Shown: positions 8,914 to 20,213, counted from the stretch's first letter. The stretch is 64,000 nt of DNA from Halomonas sp. H10-9-1 (GCF_040147005.1 NZ_JAMSHO010000001.1:1426001-1490000), one strand, 5' to 3'. The notes: a model not told the origin generated them from the letters alone. Numbers and translations: made by a program.

Positions 8914-9692
8914 TCCACCGAATTCGCCGCCTGGGGCGCCGCGGCTGCGACCTGCTCGAGGCCTTCGGTCGCGCCGGCATCTTCCTGGCCCAGTCCGCCG
9001 TGGGGCTGCCGAGTCGCGAGGGGCTCTACCTCTGGGTACGCCAGATGCACTTCGTTGGCGTGCTGTCGCTGGCCATCGTGCTCGTTTCGGGGCTCTTCAT
9101 CGGCATGGTGCTGTCGCTGCAGGGGTATACCATCCTGGTCGACTTCGGCGCCGAGGATGCGCTGGGGCAGATGGTGGCGCTATCGTTGCTGCGTGAGCTT
9201 GCCCCGGTGGTGGCGGCACTGCTGTTCGCCGGGCGTGCCGGCTCGGCATTGACCGCCGAGATCGGGCTGATGAAGGCCACCGAGCAGTTGACCAGCATGG
9301 AGATGATCGGCGTCGACCCGCTGCGGCGGGTGGTGGCGCCACGCCTGTGGGCCGGCTTCGTGGCGCTGCCGCTGCTTACCGTAGGCTTCAGCGTGGTGGG
9401 CATCTACGGAGGTTACCTGGTCGGGGTCGACTGGCTGGGCGTCTTCGAGGGCTCCTATTGGTCCAACATGCAGGCCAGCGTCGACTTCATCGACGACGTG
9501 GGCAACGGCATCATCAAGAGCCTGGTGTTCGCCTTGGTGGTGACCTGGATCGCGGTATTCCAGGGCTATGACCTGCTGCCCACCTCGGAGGGCATCTCGC
9601 GGGCCACCACCCGTACCGTGGTCTATTCCTCGCTGGCCGTGCTCGGCCTCGATTTCGTGCTGACCGCCGTGATGTTCGGCGGCCTCGCCTGA
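8910..9692 (+). CDS. mlaE: Phospholipid transport permease MlaE
   Basis: The 260-residue permease has an amphipathic N-terminus, then five or six hydrophobic helices, with the family motif [22 protein letters not shown] partly visible around residues 92-113. It is the membrane subunit of MlaFEDB. Its ATG overlaps the mlaF stop by four bases, so the two are translationally coupled. Confidence 0.96.
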   Translation: MIHRIRRLGRRGCDLLEAFGRAGIFLAQSAVGLPSREGLYLWVRQMHFVGVLSLAIVLVSGLFIGMVLSLQGYTILVDFGAEDALGQMVALSLLRELAPVVAALLFAGRAGSALTAEIGLMKATEQLTSMEMIGVDPLRRVVAPRLWAGFVALPLLTVGFSVVGIYGGYLVGVDWLGVFEGSYWSNMQASVDFIDDVGNGIIKSLVFALVVTWIAVFQGYDLLPTSEGISRATTRTVVYSSLAVLGLDFVLTAVMFGGLA

Positions 9693-9728
9693 GCGGCGAG
9701 CGATCGCCCTGATGTGTGGAGATACTAG

Positions 9729-10193
9729 ATGAAGCGCAGCAAAACCATGGAACTGGGGGTGGGGCTGTTCATGCTGGCCGGCATCCTCGGCCTGGTGTTC
9801 CTCGGCCTGCGGGTCAGCGGCATGACCCTGCAGGCATCCAGCGATACCTTCCGCCTGGAGGCCAACTTCGCCAATATCGGCGGCCTCAAGCCCCGGGCAC
9901 GGGTCACCATGGCCGGGGTGACGGTGGGGCGCGTGGCGGCCATCGAGCTCGATACCGCCTGGTACGATGCCCGGGTGGTGCTCGAGCTCGATGATGCACT
10001 GCAGGGACAGCTCTCGCGGGATACCACCGCGGCGATCCTGACCTCGGGGCTGCTCGGTGAGCAGTACGTAGGGCTTTCCGTGGGCGGCGATCCCGAGACC
10101 CTGGCCGACGGCGATACCATCCGCGATACCCAGTCGGCCCTGGTGCTCGAAGAACTCATCCAGCAGTTCGTGTCCAACATGGTCAGCGACTAG
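9729..10193 (+). CDS. mlaD: Phospholipid transport MCE-domain protein MlaD
   Basis: The 154-residue protein has one N-terminal transmembrane helix (about 8-27) followed by a single MCE domain (RLEANFANIGGLKPRARVTM) and a C-terminal hydrophobic helix (LVLEELIQQFV) that lines the central pore of the hexamer. It is the periplasmic substrate-binding ring of MlaFEDB. The length matches short gammaproteobacterial MlaD proteins. Confidence 0.96.
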   Translation: MKRSKTMELGVGLFMLAGILGLVFLGLRVSGMTLQASSDTFRLEANFANIGGLKPRARVTMAGVTVGRVAAIELDTAWYDARVVLELDDALQGQLSRDTTAAILTSGLLGEQYVGLSVGGDPETLADGDTIRDTQSALVLEELIQQFVSNMVSD

Positions 10194-10237
10194 CCGCTGA
10201 CCGCCCCCCCATCGACCCTGACATGGAGACGTTGATC

Positions 10238-10876
10238 ATGATCCGTTCCCCCCTGGCCCTGGCGGCACTGCTGCTGGGTCTGCTGTTCAGCCTGGCCGTG
10301 CAGGCCGCTCCCGAGCGCACCCCCGACCAGGTGATCCGCCACAGCGTCGAGACGCTGACCGGCAAGATCGAAGGTCAGCGTGACCACTTCGCCGAGAACA
10401 TGGACGAGCTCGAGGCGCTGGTCGACGACAGCCTCGAGGATATCGCCGACTTCCGCTACATCGGCGCCAGCGTGATGGGGCGCTACTTCGCCAACGCCAC
10501 CCCTCAGCAGCGCTCGCGCTTCGTCGAGACCTTCCGCCAGACCCTGATCGACACCTACGCCAAGGGGTTGGTCACCTTCGATTACCGCGAGTTGCGCGTG
10601 CTCGATGCCCAGCGCGCCCAGCGCCATGAGGATCAGGCCAGCGTCGACATGGAGGTGGTAGCCAAGGATGGCACCGTCTATCCGGTCAGCTACTCCCTGC
10701 GCCTCTCCGGTGGCGAATGGCGGGTGGTCAACGTGATCGTCAACGGCATCAACCTGGGGCTGACCTTCCGCAACCAGTTCGATCAGGCGATGCGTGACAA
10801 CGCTCGCGACTACGACGCCGTGATCGACGGCTGGTCGCCCGAGGTGGGCGTCGAGGCGCTGGAGCAGGGCGCGTGA
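10238..10876 (+). CDS. mlaC: Periplasmic phospholipid-binding protein MlaC
   Basis: The roughly 212-residue protein has an N-terminal Sec signal peptide (RSPLALAALLLGLLFSLAVQA, cleaved near AVQA-AP) and an MlaC/Ttg2D domain, including RYFANATPQQRSRFVETFRQ-type sequence. It ferries phospholipids between MlaFEDB and the outer-membrane MlaA-porin complex. The second ATG was preferred because GGAG lies nine bases before it, while the ATG five codons earlier has no such signal. Confidence 0.94.
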   Translation: MIRSPLALAALLLGLLFSLAVQAAPERTPDQVIRHSVETLTGKIEGQRDHFAENMDELEALVDDSLEDIADFRYIGASVMGRYFANATPQQRSRFVETFRQTLIDTYAKGLVTFDYRELRVLDAQRAQRHEDQASVDMEVVAKDGTVYPVSYSLRLSGGEWRVVNVIVNGINLGLTFRNQFDQAMRDNARDYDAVIDGWSPEVGVEALEQGA

Positions 10877-11208
10877 GCGACCTGCTTGCACGCGAGGGCT
10901 TGTGCCTGGAGACCGGCGATGCCGGTCTGGTGGTGCGCGGAGAAGTGGGCTTCGAGCATGCCGCCGAACTCGCCGAGGTGGGCAGTCGCTGGCTCGCCGA
11001 GCGCCAGTCGGGCGAGGTCGTGAGCTTCGACCTGCGCGGCGTCGCTGGCGTCAGCAGTGCGGCCCTCTCCGTGTTGCTGGAATGGGCCCGAGCGGCAAGC
11101 CGTGCCGGGCTCGCCCTGGAGCGGGTGTACCTGTCGGCCTCCCTCTGGCGCCTCACCGACCTGGCCGGCCTCGAGCGCCTGCTGCCGCTGGAGGCGGCGG
11201 GCGAGTAG
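10873..11208 (+). CDS. mlaB: STAS-domain protein MlaB
   Basis: The 111-residue cytosolic protein is a single STAS domain with the motif GVAGVSSAALSVLLEWARAA, the segment holding the conserved Ser/Thr. MlaB binds MlaF and is needed for assembly and activity of the transporter. The start is GTG, overlapping the mlaC TGA stop (GTGA), and the position after mlaC is the standard one. Confidence 0.92.
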   Translation: MSDLLAREGLCLETGDAGLVVRGEVGFEHAAELAEVGSRWLAERQSGEVVSFDLRGVAGVSSAALSVLLEWARAASRAGLALERVYLSASLWRLTDLAGLERLLPLEAAGE

Positions 11209-11298
11209 CCGGGGCGATCGCCAAGCGCGGTGCTTTTCATTACCATGGGCCATCCCCATTGCCTGTCGACGACGAAGTGCCTGGCGTCGGCGGGCCCG

Positions 11299-11342
11299 TT
11301 TCAGTACTGACATTTCAGGACTACTAATTTCAGGACTACTAA
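11299..11342 (+). repeat. Direct repeats in the ibaG leader
   Basis: Two perfect adjacent copies of a 15-base unit (TTTCAGGACTACTAA, 11313-11327 and 11328-11342) follow a degenerate third (TTTCAGTACTGA, 11299-11310). The last copy runs into the AAGGAG Shine-Dalgarno of ibaG. Confidence 0.9.
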
Positions 11343-11355
11343 GGAGTGCCTCACC

Positions 11356-12886
<1,531 letters not shown>

Positions 12887-12911
12887 CCTGCCCCCTGACC
12901 AAGGCGAGAGC

Positions 12912-13565
12912 ATGAGCAAACAACTGATCGTGGCCCTCTCCAAGGGCCGTATCCTGGACGAGACCCTGCCGCTGCTGGCCGACGCCGGTGTCGAGCCGGT
13001 GGAAGACCTGGGCAGCAGTCGCAAGCTGCTGTTCGCTACCAACCTGCCCGACGTCAAGCTGGTGGTGATCCGGGCCACCGACGTGCCGACCTATGTGCAG
13101 CTGGGCGCCGCCGACCTGGGGGTGGCGGGCAAGGACGTGCTCCTCGAGCACGGTGCGGCGGGGCTCTACGAGCCGCTGGACCTGGAGATCGCCCGCTGCA
13201 GGCTGATGACCGCCGGCATCACCGGCGCCGAGCCGGCCCGTGCCCGGCGCCGGGTGGCCACCAAGTTCGTCAACGTCGCCCGGCGCTGGTACGCCGAGCA
13301 GGGGATCCAGGCCGAGGTCATCAAGCTCTATGGTGCCATGGAGCTGGCGCCGCTGATGAACCTGGCCGACGAGATCGTGGATATCGTCGATACCGGCAAT
13401 ACCCTGCGCGCCAACGGCATGGAGCCCCGCGAGTTGATCGCGCCGATCTCTACCCGGCTGGTGGTCAACAAGGCGGCGATGACCATGAAGCATTCGCGCA
13501 TCAAGCCGCTGCTCGAGCGCCTCGAGCAGGCGGTGACCGCACGTCGCGAGGGCGTCGCGGGCTGA
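12912..13565 (+). CDS. hisG: ATP phosphoribosyltransferase HisG (short form)
   Basis: The 217-residue protein is the catalytic domain only ([29 protein letters not shown]), without the C-terminal regulatory ACT-like domain of long HisG. Short HisG enzymes need the regulatory subunit HisZ, which is not in this window. It catalyses the first step of histidine synthesis, joining ATP and PRPP. It follows murA by 25 bases and precedes hisD, as in Pseudomonas. Confidence 0.96.
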   Translation: MSKQLIVALSKGRILDETLPLLADAGVEPVEDLGSSRKLLFATNLPDVKLVVIRATDVPTYVQLGAADLGVAGKDVLLEHGAAGLYEPLDLEIARCRLMTAGITGAEPARARRRVATKFVNVARRWYAEQGIQAEVIKLYGAMELAPLMNLADEIVDIVDTGNTLRANGMEPRELIAPISTRLVVNKAAMTMKHSRIKPLLERLEQAVTARREGVAG

Positions 13566-13605
13566 GATGCCCGCGATGGACCCGACTGGATAGGCCCGAC
13601 ACGAT

Positions 13606-14937
13606 ATGGATGCTGCCATGACCGAGACCACTGCCCCCGCTGGAATCGCCCGCCTCGCTACCACCGACGCCGACTTCACGGCACGGCTCGACCACCTGCT
13701 GGCCTGGGAGGGAGTCTCCGACGGCGAGGTCCAGGCGCGGGTCGCGGAGATCCTCGCCGCGGTGAGGGAGCGCGGCGACGCCGCCCTGGTGGAGGCCAGC
13801 AACCGCTTCGATCGCCTCTCGGTATCGAGCATGGCCGAGCTGACCCTCAGCGCGCCGCGCCTGCGCCAGGCCTATGAGGGGCTGCCCGCCGAGCAGCGCG
13901 AGGCGCTGACGCAGGCCGCCGAGCGTGTCCGGCTCTACCATGAGCGCCAGAAGCCCGAGTCCTGGCACTACACCGAAGATGACGGCAGCGTGCTTGGCCA
14001 GCAGGTCATGCCGCTGGATCGTGCCGGCATCTACGTGCCCGGCGGCAAGGCGGCCTATCCCTCCTCGGTGCTGATGAATGCGATTCCCGCCCACGTGGCC
14101 GGCGTCCGCGAGATCATCATGGTGGTGCCCACGCCGGATGGGGTACTCAACGAACTGGTGCTGGCCGCGGCGCACCTCGCCGGGGTCGACCGGGTGTTCA
14201 CGGTGGGGGGCGCCCAGGCGATCGCGGCCCTGGCCTATGGCACCGAGAGCGTGCCGCGGGTCGACAAGATCGTCGGTCCGGGCAACATCTACGTGGCAAC
14301 GGCCAAGCGCGCGGTGTTCGGGCAGGTGGGCATCGACATGATCGCCGGCCCCTCGGAGATCCTGGTGGTCTCCGACGGCGGCACCGACCCCGACTGGCTG
14401 GCCATGGACCTGTTCTCCCAGGCCGAGCATGACGAGGATGCCCAGGCGATCCTGGTGGGCTGGGATGCCGGGCACCTCGACGCCGTGGAGGCCGCCATCG
14501 ACCGACTCTTGCCGACCCTGGAGCGTCATGCGATCGTCCGCGAGTCGCTCTCCCGGCGCGGGGCGCTGATCCATTGTCGCGATCGTGCCGAGGCGATGAC
14601 GCTGATCAACCGCATCGCACCTGAGCATCTCGAGCTCTCCGTGGCCAACCCCGAGGGCTGGTTGCCCGAGGTGCGCCACGCCGGCGCCATCTTCATGGGG
14701 CGCTATACCGCCGAGGCGCTGGGGGACTACTGCGCGGGCCCCAACCATGTGCTGCCCACCTCGGGCACCGCGCGCTTCTCGTCGCCGCTGGGGGTCTACG
14801 ACTTCCAGAAGCGCTCATCGATCATCCACTGCTCGCCCGAAGGGGCGTCGAAGCTGGGTCGGGTGGCCTCGGTGCTGGCGCGCGGCGAGTCGTTGACCGC
14901 CCATGCACGCAGCGCCGAGTACCGCATCCGGAAGTGA
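13606..14937 (+). CDS. hisD: Histidinol dehydrogenase HisD
   Basis: The 443-residue zinc enzyme performs the last two oxidations of histidine synthesis, histidinol to histidine. The family motif around [16 protein letters not shown] and the C-terminal [18 protein letters not shown] segment are present. An in-frame ATG four codons later (MTETTAPAG) may be the true start, as neither has a strong ribosome site. In Pseudomonas hisC comes next; here a terminator and the convergent protease gene follow. Confidence 0.97.
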   Translation: MDAAMTETTAPAGIARLATTDADFTARLDHLLAWEGVSDGEVQARVAEILAAVRERGDAALVEASNRFDRLSVSSMAELTLSAPRLRQAYEGLPAEQREALTQAAERVRLYHERQKPESWHYTEDDGSVLGQQVMPLDRAGIYVPGGKAAYPSSVLMNAIPAHVAGVREIIMVVPTPDGVLNELVLAAAHLAGVDRVFTVGGAQAIAALAYGTESVPRVDKIVGPGNIYVATAKRAVFGQVGIDMIAGPSEILVVSDGGTDPDWLAMDLFSQAEHDEDAQAILVGWDAGHLDAVEAAIDRLLPTLERHAIVRESLSRRGALIHCRDRAEAMTLINRIAPEHLELSVANPEGWLPEVRHAGAIFMGRYTAEALGDYCAGPNHVLPTSGTARFSSPLGVYDFQKRSSIIHCSPEGASKLGRVASVLARGESLTAHARSAEYRIRK

Positions 14938-14961
14938 CCGAGCGGTGTGGCTGGAAATAGG

Positions 14962-14989
14962 GAGGGCCTCGCCGGATGGCGAGGCCCTC
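14962..14989. terminator. Bidirectional terminator between hisD and the protease gene
   Basis: A perfect 12-bp stem (GAGGGCCTCGCC with its complement) closes a four-base loop between two convergent genes. The flanking T-runs are weak, so the call rests on stem strength and position. Confidence 0.65.
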
Positions 14990-15033
14990 TCTGCCTATCG
15001 GGGCACCTTGGCGGTGTCGTCATGGGCGAGGGG

Positions 15034-16302
15034 CTACTCGGGGGCGCTCAGCTCGGGGGGCGGGCGCTCGCCGACCTCGACCGTCAGTTCCAGCTCCTCG
15101 CCGCCGCGCACCACGGTGAGCGGCAGGCTGTCGCCCGGTTCCACCGCGGCGATGTCGGACATCGCTTCCCGGGCGTCCAGGATCGGCCGGCCCTCGATGG
15201 AGAGCAGCACGTCCCCGGGTCGCAGGCCGGCCCGGTCGGCGGGTCCTCCCGGCACCACCCCGGCAATGATCACGCCGCGGGGCGCCTGCAGGCCGAAGGA
15301 GGCGGCCAGCTCCGGGTTGAGCTCCTGGGCCTCGACCCCCAGCCAGCCGCGGATCACACGCCCCTGGATGACCAGCTCCTCGAGGATGTTGCGCGCCAGG
15401 TTGGCGGGGATGGCGAAGCCGATGCCCTGGGAGCCGCCCGAGCGCGAGAAGATGGCGGTATTGATGCCGACCATGGCCCCGTCGGGGCTGATCAGCGCGC
15501 CCCCGGAGTTCCCCGGGTTGATGGCGGCATCGGTCTGGATGAAGTCCTCGTAGGCGTTGAGCCCCAGGTGGCTGCGGCCGGTGGCGCTGATGATGCCCAT
15601 GGTGACCGTCTGGCCGACCCCGAAGGGATTGCCGATGGCCAGCGCCACGTCGCCGATGGCCACGTCGGCGGAGTCGGCCAGCTCGATCACTGGCAGGTCG
15701 TCGAGCTGGATGCGCAGCACCGCGAGGTCGCTCTCCGGGTCGGTGCCGATGACCTCGGCCAGGGTTTCGCGGCCATCGCGCAGGGCGACCTGGATCTGGT
15801 CGGCGCCGCCGATGACATGGTGGTTGGTCAGCACATAGCCCTCTGCGCTGACGATGACGCCCGAGCCGAGGCTCGACAGCATGCGCTGGCGCGCCGGCAT
15901 GTCGTCGCCGAAGAATTGGCGGAAGAAGGGATCCGATATCAACGGGTGCTGGTCGCGCTCGATGACCCTGGAGGAGTAGATGTTGACGACCGCCGGGGCG
16001 GCGCGCTCCACCGCGGCGGCGTAGCTGGCGGGTCCCTGCTCGCGGGCGAGCGGCGGTGCCTGGCGCAGTACCGGAGCGGGACGCTCGGCCTCGTCGCTGG
16101 ATGCCGTGACCTCGGGGGATACCGCCAGCGGCTCGCTCAAGGGCGGGGCGGGCGTCGCGAGGGCGGGCGGCTGGCGACCATCGCGGCCGGATAGCTGTGG
16201 GAAGGCGTTGAGCAGCACCACGGCCAGCAGCACCCCGATCAGTACCGGTAGCAGGTAGGGGGCAAGGGCGCGAAGGCGCTGGCGCGGCGGTCGGTACGGC
16301 AT
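15034..16302 (-). CDS. Periplasmic trypsin-like protease of the DegS/AlgW type
   Basis: The 422-residue protein is anchored by one N-terminal helix (about 12-34), followed by a Pro/Ala-rich linker. The protease domain shows a His162 (TNHHV), Asp192 (SDLAVLR), Ser266 (NPGNSGGAL) triad. A single C-terminal PDZ domain (PRGVIIAGVVPGGPADRAGL) follows. One PDZ and a membrane anchor point to DegS/AlgW, which cleaves an anti-sigma factor to release an RpoE/AlgU-type sigma; this role is inferred. The linker of about 55 residues seems longer than in E. coli DegS. The neighbourhood after hisD matches Pseudomonas algW. Confidence 0.9.
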   Translation of the reverse strand: MPYRPPRQRLRALAPYLLPVLIGVLLAVVLLNAFPQLSGRDGRQPPALATPAPPLSEPLAVSPEVTASSDEAERPAPVLRQAPPLAREQGPASYAAAVERAAPAVVNIYSSRVIERDQHPLISDPFFRQFFGDDMPARQRMLSSLGSGVIVSAEGYVLTNHHVIGGADQIQVALRDGRETLAEVIGTDPESDLAVLRIQLDDLPVIELADSADVAIGDVALAIGNPFGVGQTVTMGIISATGRSHLGLNAYEDFIQTDAAINPGNSGGALISPDGAMVGINTAIFSRSGGSQGIGFAIPANLARNILEELVIQGRVIRGWLGVEAQELNPELAASFGLQAPRGVIIAGVVPGGPADRAGLRPGDVLLSIEGRPILDAREAMSDIAAVEPGDSLPLTVVRGGEELELTVEVGERPPPELSAPE

Positions 16303-16415
16303 GCGGGGCTCGGTTCTCGGTCGCGTCGGGTCTGTGGTGGTCGCCGGCACTCGTCGGTGACGGTTACAATCGGCGCATGGTAACACCTTCTATTCCGCAG
16401 CGTCCGGAGGAGACG

Positions 16416-17177
16416 ATGACACATCGCGACACGCTGGTGGCGGCCTGCGCAGGCAAGTTGCAACCCGAGCGCTTCAATGACTATACCGTCAATGGCTTGC
16501 AGGTGGAGGGGCGTGACGAGGTCAGGCGGGTGCTGAGCGGCGTCACCGCCTGCCAGGCACTGCTCGACGAGGCGTTGGCCTGGGAGGCCGACCTGGTGCT
16601 GGTCCACCACGGCTATTTCTGGAAGAACGAGCCGGTGGCCATCACCGGCATGAAGCGGCGTCGCCTGCAGACCCTGCTGGCCCATGACATCAGCCTGCTG
16701 GCCTACCACCTGCCGTTGGATGCCCATGCCGGGCTCGGCAACAACGCCGAGCTGGGGCGTCGCCTGGGCTTCACGGTGGAAGGGTGTGCTGACGGTGAGC
16801 TGGGAGAGGGGCTCCTGTGGCTGGGGGCGCCACCGTCGGTAATGGATGCGCGGGCGCTGGGCGAGCACGTCGGTGAGCGGCTGGGACGCGAGACGCTGGT
16901 GGTTGAGGCGCCGTCCGGCGGTCCCGTGCGACGGGTGGCCTGGTGCACCGGTGGTGCCCAGGACATGATTACCGCGGCCTGGGAGGCCGGGGCCGATGCC
17001 TTCATCTCCGGGGAGATCTCCGAACGCACCACTCACCTGGCCCGCGAGTTGGGCATTCACTACCTGTGTGCCGGTCATCACGCCACGGAGCGGGACGGCG
17101 TGCGGGCGCTGGGCGAGTGGCTGGCCGCTGAGTTCGGTCTCGAGCACCGTTTCGTGGATATCGAAAACCCGGCATGA
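16416..17177 (+). CDS. Nif3-like dinuclear metal-centre protein (YbgI family)
   Basis: The 253-residue protein belongs to the Nif3/YbgI family, with metal-ligand segments such as LVLVHHGYFWK, LAYHLPLDAH and the C-terminal CAGHHATE. Family members bind two metal ions and form toroidal hexamers; proposed activities include GTP cyclohydrolase I type 2, but the biological role is unsettled. A strong Shine-Dalgarno (GGAGGA) four bases before the ATG fixes the start, 13 codons inside the longer open frame. It diverges from the DegS-like gene across 113 bases. Confidence 0.92.
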   Translation: MTHRDTLVAACAGKLQPERFNDYTVNGLQVEGRDEVRRVLSGVTACQALLDEALAWEADLVLVHHGYFWKNEPVAITGMKRRRLQTLLAHDISLLAYHLPLDAHAGLGNNAELGRRLGFTVEGCADGELGEGLLWLGAPPSVMDARALGEHVGERLGRETLVVEAPSGGPVRRVAWCTGGAQDMITAAWEAGADAFISGEISERTTHLARELGIHYLCAGHHATERDGVRALGEWLAAEFGLEHRFVDIENPA

Positions 17178-17189
17178 GGCCCTGAAACC

Positions 17190-17220
17190 GCGACGCCCCG
17201 CCGGTGGGGCGGGGCGTCGC
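17190..17220. terminator. Bidirectional terminator between the Nif3-like gene and zapG
   Basis: A 13-bp GC-rich stem (GCGACGCCCCGCC with its exact complement) with a five-base loop lies between convergent stops. AAA precedes the stem; no clear U-run follows on the plus strand. Confidence 0.65.
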
Positions 17221-17236
17221 TGGGCCTGGCGCTCGC

Positions 17237-17683
17237 TCAGTAGCGGGGCTCGGGCTTACGGCTGGCATCATCCTTGAGTCCGAAGTCCTCGGAGAGGGTG
17301 CCACCGGAGCCATCGGCATAGTCACGGGGGGTCGATACGGGCGCGTTGCTGGTGGCGTCGGCAGGGGCGGCGGGCGCCTCCACGGCAAGGCCCGGGCGGC
17401 TCCTGGTGTGCCCCCCGAGGCTATCGGCATCCTCGGCAAGGCGGGTGGCCAGCGCCTCGCCATCCCGGCGCAGCGCGTCCACCAGGCGACCGACCTCGTC
17501 GAAGTGCACGTCCAGGCCATCGCGTAGGGCCGCGAGCTCCCGGTCGCGTTCGGCGAGTCGCTGGCGCAGGCGCTGTATGCCATGGGCACCGGCATTGAGC
17601 AGGTGGTAGCCCAGTGCACCTAGGCCGATACCGGCCAGCAGGCAGGCGATGGCCAGAATCCAGTTGATGTTGCTCTCGTCCAC
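17237..17683 (-). CDS. zapG: YhcB/ZapG-like membrane protein (DUF1043)
   Basis: The 148-residue protein has one N-terminal transmembrane helix (WILAIACLLAGIGLGALGYH), then a coiled-coil segment (LRQRLAERDRELAALRDGLD) and a disordered, Pro/Ser/Asp-rich C-terminal tail. This is the plan of YhcB/ZapG, which links cell division with envelope growth in E. coli. I chose the GTG at VDESNINW because GGGAG lies six bases upstream. It is convergent with the Nif3-like gene and divergent from zapE, near which E. coli yhcB also lies. Confidence 0.82.
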   Translation of the reverse strand: MDESNINWILAIACLLAGIGLGALGYHLLNAGAHGIQRLRQRLAERDRELAALRDGLDVHFDEVGRLVDALRRDGEALATRLAEDADSLGGHTRSRPGLAVEAPAAPADATSNAPVSTPRDYADGSGGTLSEDFGLKDDASRKPEPRY

Positions 17684-17768
17684 GTCGGTCTCCCAGCGGC
17701 GGTGAACGATCCAGCGGCCGGCGTTACGGCGGGCGGATCCGATGGTGGGGCGGCGGCCCCGGCGCACC

Positions 17769-17799
17769 ATTATAGGGCCGAGCGCCGCCGCCGGGTCAA
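17769..17799 (-). promoter_or_regulatory. Predicted promoter for zapG
   Basis: On the minus strand TTGACC and a perfect TATAAT are separated by 19 bases, about 90 bases upstream of the zapG GTG. The spacer is longer than optimal. Confidence 0.45.
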
Positions 17800-17840
17800 C
17801 GCGGAGAGGTGCCGGCGATGCGCTTCGTGGTTCAGGCGCG

Positions 17841-17846
17841 TATAAT
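17841..17846 (+). promoter_or_regulatory. Probable -10 element for zapE
   Basis: A perfect TATAAT stands 40 bases before the zapE start and diverges from the zapG promoter. No good -35 hexamer is visible at the right distance, so an activator may be needed or the match may be chance. Confidence 0.4.
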
Positions 17847-17886
17847 ATGCAGCCTGTCGAAGCCGCAACAGGCCGTTTTCGCCCCC

Positions 17887-19053
17887 ATGAGTGCCGTAAA
17901 CCGAGACGTTCGCCCCACCCCCATGGCCCGCTACCGGGCCGATCTGCAGCGCGATGACTTCCAGTATGACGCTGCCCAGGAGCAGGCCGTGGCGCATCTG
18001 CAGCGCCTCTACGAGGCGCTGCTCGCGACGCCGCCGTCGCCGCGCTCCGCTCCCTCGGGTGGTGGCCTGAGCTCCCGCGTGGCCGGGCTGTTCGGCAGGC
18101 GTGCACACCGCGAGCCCCAGGCGCCGGTGCTGCCGGAGATCCGCGGGCTTTACTTCTGGGGCGGTGTCGGGCGCGGCAAGACCTACCTGGTGGATGCCTT
18201 CTACGAGTCGCTGCCCTTCCCCGAGAAGATGCGCACCCACTTCCACCGCTTCATGCAGCGGGTCCACAACGAGCTCGAGCACTACAAGGGCGAGAAGAAC
18301 CCACTGCGCCTGATTGCCGCGAAGTTCGCCGCCGAGGCCCGGGTGATCTGCTTCGACGAGTTCTTCGTCAAGGACATCACCGATGCCATGATCCTGGCCA
18401 ACCTGCTCGAGGCGTTGTTCGAGCGCGGGGTGGTGCTGGTGGCGACCTCCAATATCGTGCCCGGCGAGCTCTACAAGGATGGCCTGCAGCGCACACGCTT
18501 CCTGCCTGCCATCGACCTCCTCGAGCGCCACTGCGAGGTGGTCAACGTCGACTCGGGTATCGACTACCGGCTGCGCGCCCTGGAGCGTGCCGAGATCTTT
18601 CACTCGCCCCTCGACGCGGCCGCCGAGGTGGAGCTGGCGCGCAGCTTCCGCGAGATCGCCGGTCATGATGGCGAGGCGGGCGTGCCGCTGGAGATCAATC
18701 GCCGTGTGCTGCATGCCCGCAGGCTCCACGACGACGTGGTGTGGTTCGAGTTCCGCGAACTGTGCGACGGTCCGCGCAGCCAGAACGACTATATCGAGCT
18801 GGCCCGCGAGTTCCACACCGTACTGGTCTCCAACGTGACCCGCATGAGCGGGGCCACCGACGACCAGGCGCGACGCTTTATCAACATGGTCGACGAGTTC
18901 TACGACCGTGGGGTCAAGCTGCTGATGTCCGCCGAGGTACCCGCCGAGGCGCTGTATGCCGACGGGCGCCTCGAGTTCGAGTTTCAGCGCACCTTGTCGC
19001 GGCTGCAGGAGATGCAGTCCCACGACTACCTGGCGCTGCCCCACAAGCCTTGA
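17887..19053 (+). CDS. zapE: Cell-division ATPase ZapE (AFG1-like)
   Basis: The 388-residue AAA-type ATPase has Walker A GGVGRGKT (92-99), Walker B VICFDEF and the downstream segment VVLVATSN typical of the AFG1/LACE1/ZapE family. In E. coli ZapE associates with the Z-ring under stress and low oxygen. The start MSAVNRDVRPTP was preferred over a further upstream frame that crosses the promoter; MARYRADL twelve codons later is an alternative. A Ser/Pro/Gly-rich insert (about 50-75) precedes the P-loop. Confidence 0.93.
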   Translation: MSAVNRDVRPTPMARYRADLQRDDFQYDAAQEQAVAHLQRLYEALLATPPSPRSAPSGGGLSSRVAGLFGRRAHREPQAPVLPEIRGLYFWGGVGRGKTYLVDAFYESLPFPEKMRTHFHRFMQRVHNELEHYKGEKNPLRLIAAKFAAEARVICFDEFFVKDITDAMILANLLEALFERGVVLVATSNIVPGELYKDGLQRTRFLPAIDLLERHCEVVNVDSGIDYRLRALERAEIFHSPLDAAAEVELARSFREIAGHDGEAGVPLEINRRVLHARRLHDDVVWFEFRELCDGPRSQNDYIELAREFHTVLVSNVTRMSGATDDQARRFINMVDEFYDRGVKLLMSAEVPAEALYADGRLEFEFQRTLSRLQEMQSHDYLALPHKP

Positions 19054-19058
19054 CCCGG

Positions 19059-19213
19059 CCCGGCTTCGCCGGGAGCTGTAAGCCTTAAGCTATAAGCTGG
19101 AAGAAAACCCTGGATCCGGGCGGTGGAGGTTTCATGCTGCCTTCCAGCTTCCAGCTTCCAGCTTCCAGCTTCCAGCTTCCAGCTTCCAGCTTCCAGCTTC
19201 CAGCTTCCAGCTG
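19059..19213. repeat. Heptamer-repeat element 1 (after zapE)
   Basis: The element starts six bases after the zapE stop with a 15-nt hairpin, CCCGGCTTCGCCGGG. Four degenerate heptamers follow (AGCTGTA, AGCCTTA, AGCTATA, AGCTGGA). A spacer with short GAAAACC/GGTTTC arms comes next, then exactly ten perfect copies of CTTCCAG (19141-19210). The fourth left unit, AGCTGGA, is the exact reverse complement of the array unit TCCAGCT, so a transcript can fold back on itself. This and the rplM leader occupy the whole 305-base gap between zapE and rplM. Confidence 0.95.
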
Positions 19214-19216
19214 GCA

Positions 19217-19246
19217 TTGCCTCGGGTGGGTCGATTCGTGTAGACT
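19217..19246 (+). promoter_or_regulatory. Predicted promoter for rplM-rpsI
   Basis: TTGCCT and TAGACT are separated by 18 bases. The inferred start gives a leader of about 105 bases before rplM. That is long enough for autogenous ribosomal-protein control, known for this operon in E. coli but not shown here. Confidence 0.45.
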
Positions 19247-19358
19247 TCGCGCGCTCTACTCGTTGTCACCGCCTGTCGGGGGCAACCAAGAAGAATAGGG
19301 ATGGTTGCATGCCGGATGATCGGCTGATAACCCACTACAATTTGATTGGTGAGATTCC

Positions 19359-19787
<429 letters not shown>

Positions 19788-19800
19788 GGGAGTCTTCGCC

Positions 19801-20190
19801 ATGACACAGCAGTATTACGGTACCGGGCGCCGCAAGACCTCTACCGCCCGCGTTTTCCTGAAGCCGGGCACCGGCAAGATCACCGTCAACAGCCGTGAGC
19901 TGGACCAGTACTTCGGTCGCGTCACCGGTCGCATGGTGGTCCGTCAGCCCCTCGAGTTGACCGAGACCCTGGGTCAGTTCGACGTCTACGTGACCGTCAA
20001 GGGCGGTGGTGGTTCCTCCCAGGCCGGCGCGATCCGTCACGGCATCACGCGTGCGCTGATGGCCTACAATGAAGACTTCCGCGCGCCGCTGCGCGAGGCC
20101 GGCTACGTCACGCGTGACGCACGCCAGGTCGAGCGCAAGAAGGTTGGCCTGCGCAAGGCGCGTCGCCGTCCGCAGTTCTCCAAGCGCTGA
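19801..20190 (+). CDS. rpsI: 30S ribosomal protein S9
   Basis: The 129-residue protein is S9, with the N-terminal [15 protein letters not shown] motif and a basic C-terminal tail ending in SKR, whose last residues reach the tRNA in the P site. It forms a two-gene operon with rplM and is closed by a strong terminator. Confidence 0.98.
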   Translation: MTQQYYGTGRRKTSTARVFLKPGTGKITVNSRELDQYFGRVTGRMVVRQPLELTETLGQFDVYVTVKGGGGSSQAGAIRHGITRALMAYNEDFRAPLREAGYVTRDARQVERKKVGLRKARRRPQFSKR

Positions 20191-20213
20191 TCGCCAGCCA
20201 GTTTGGAATGCTC

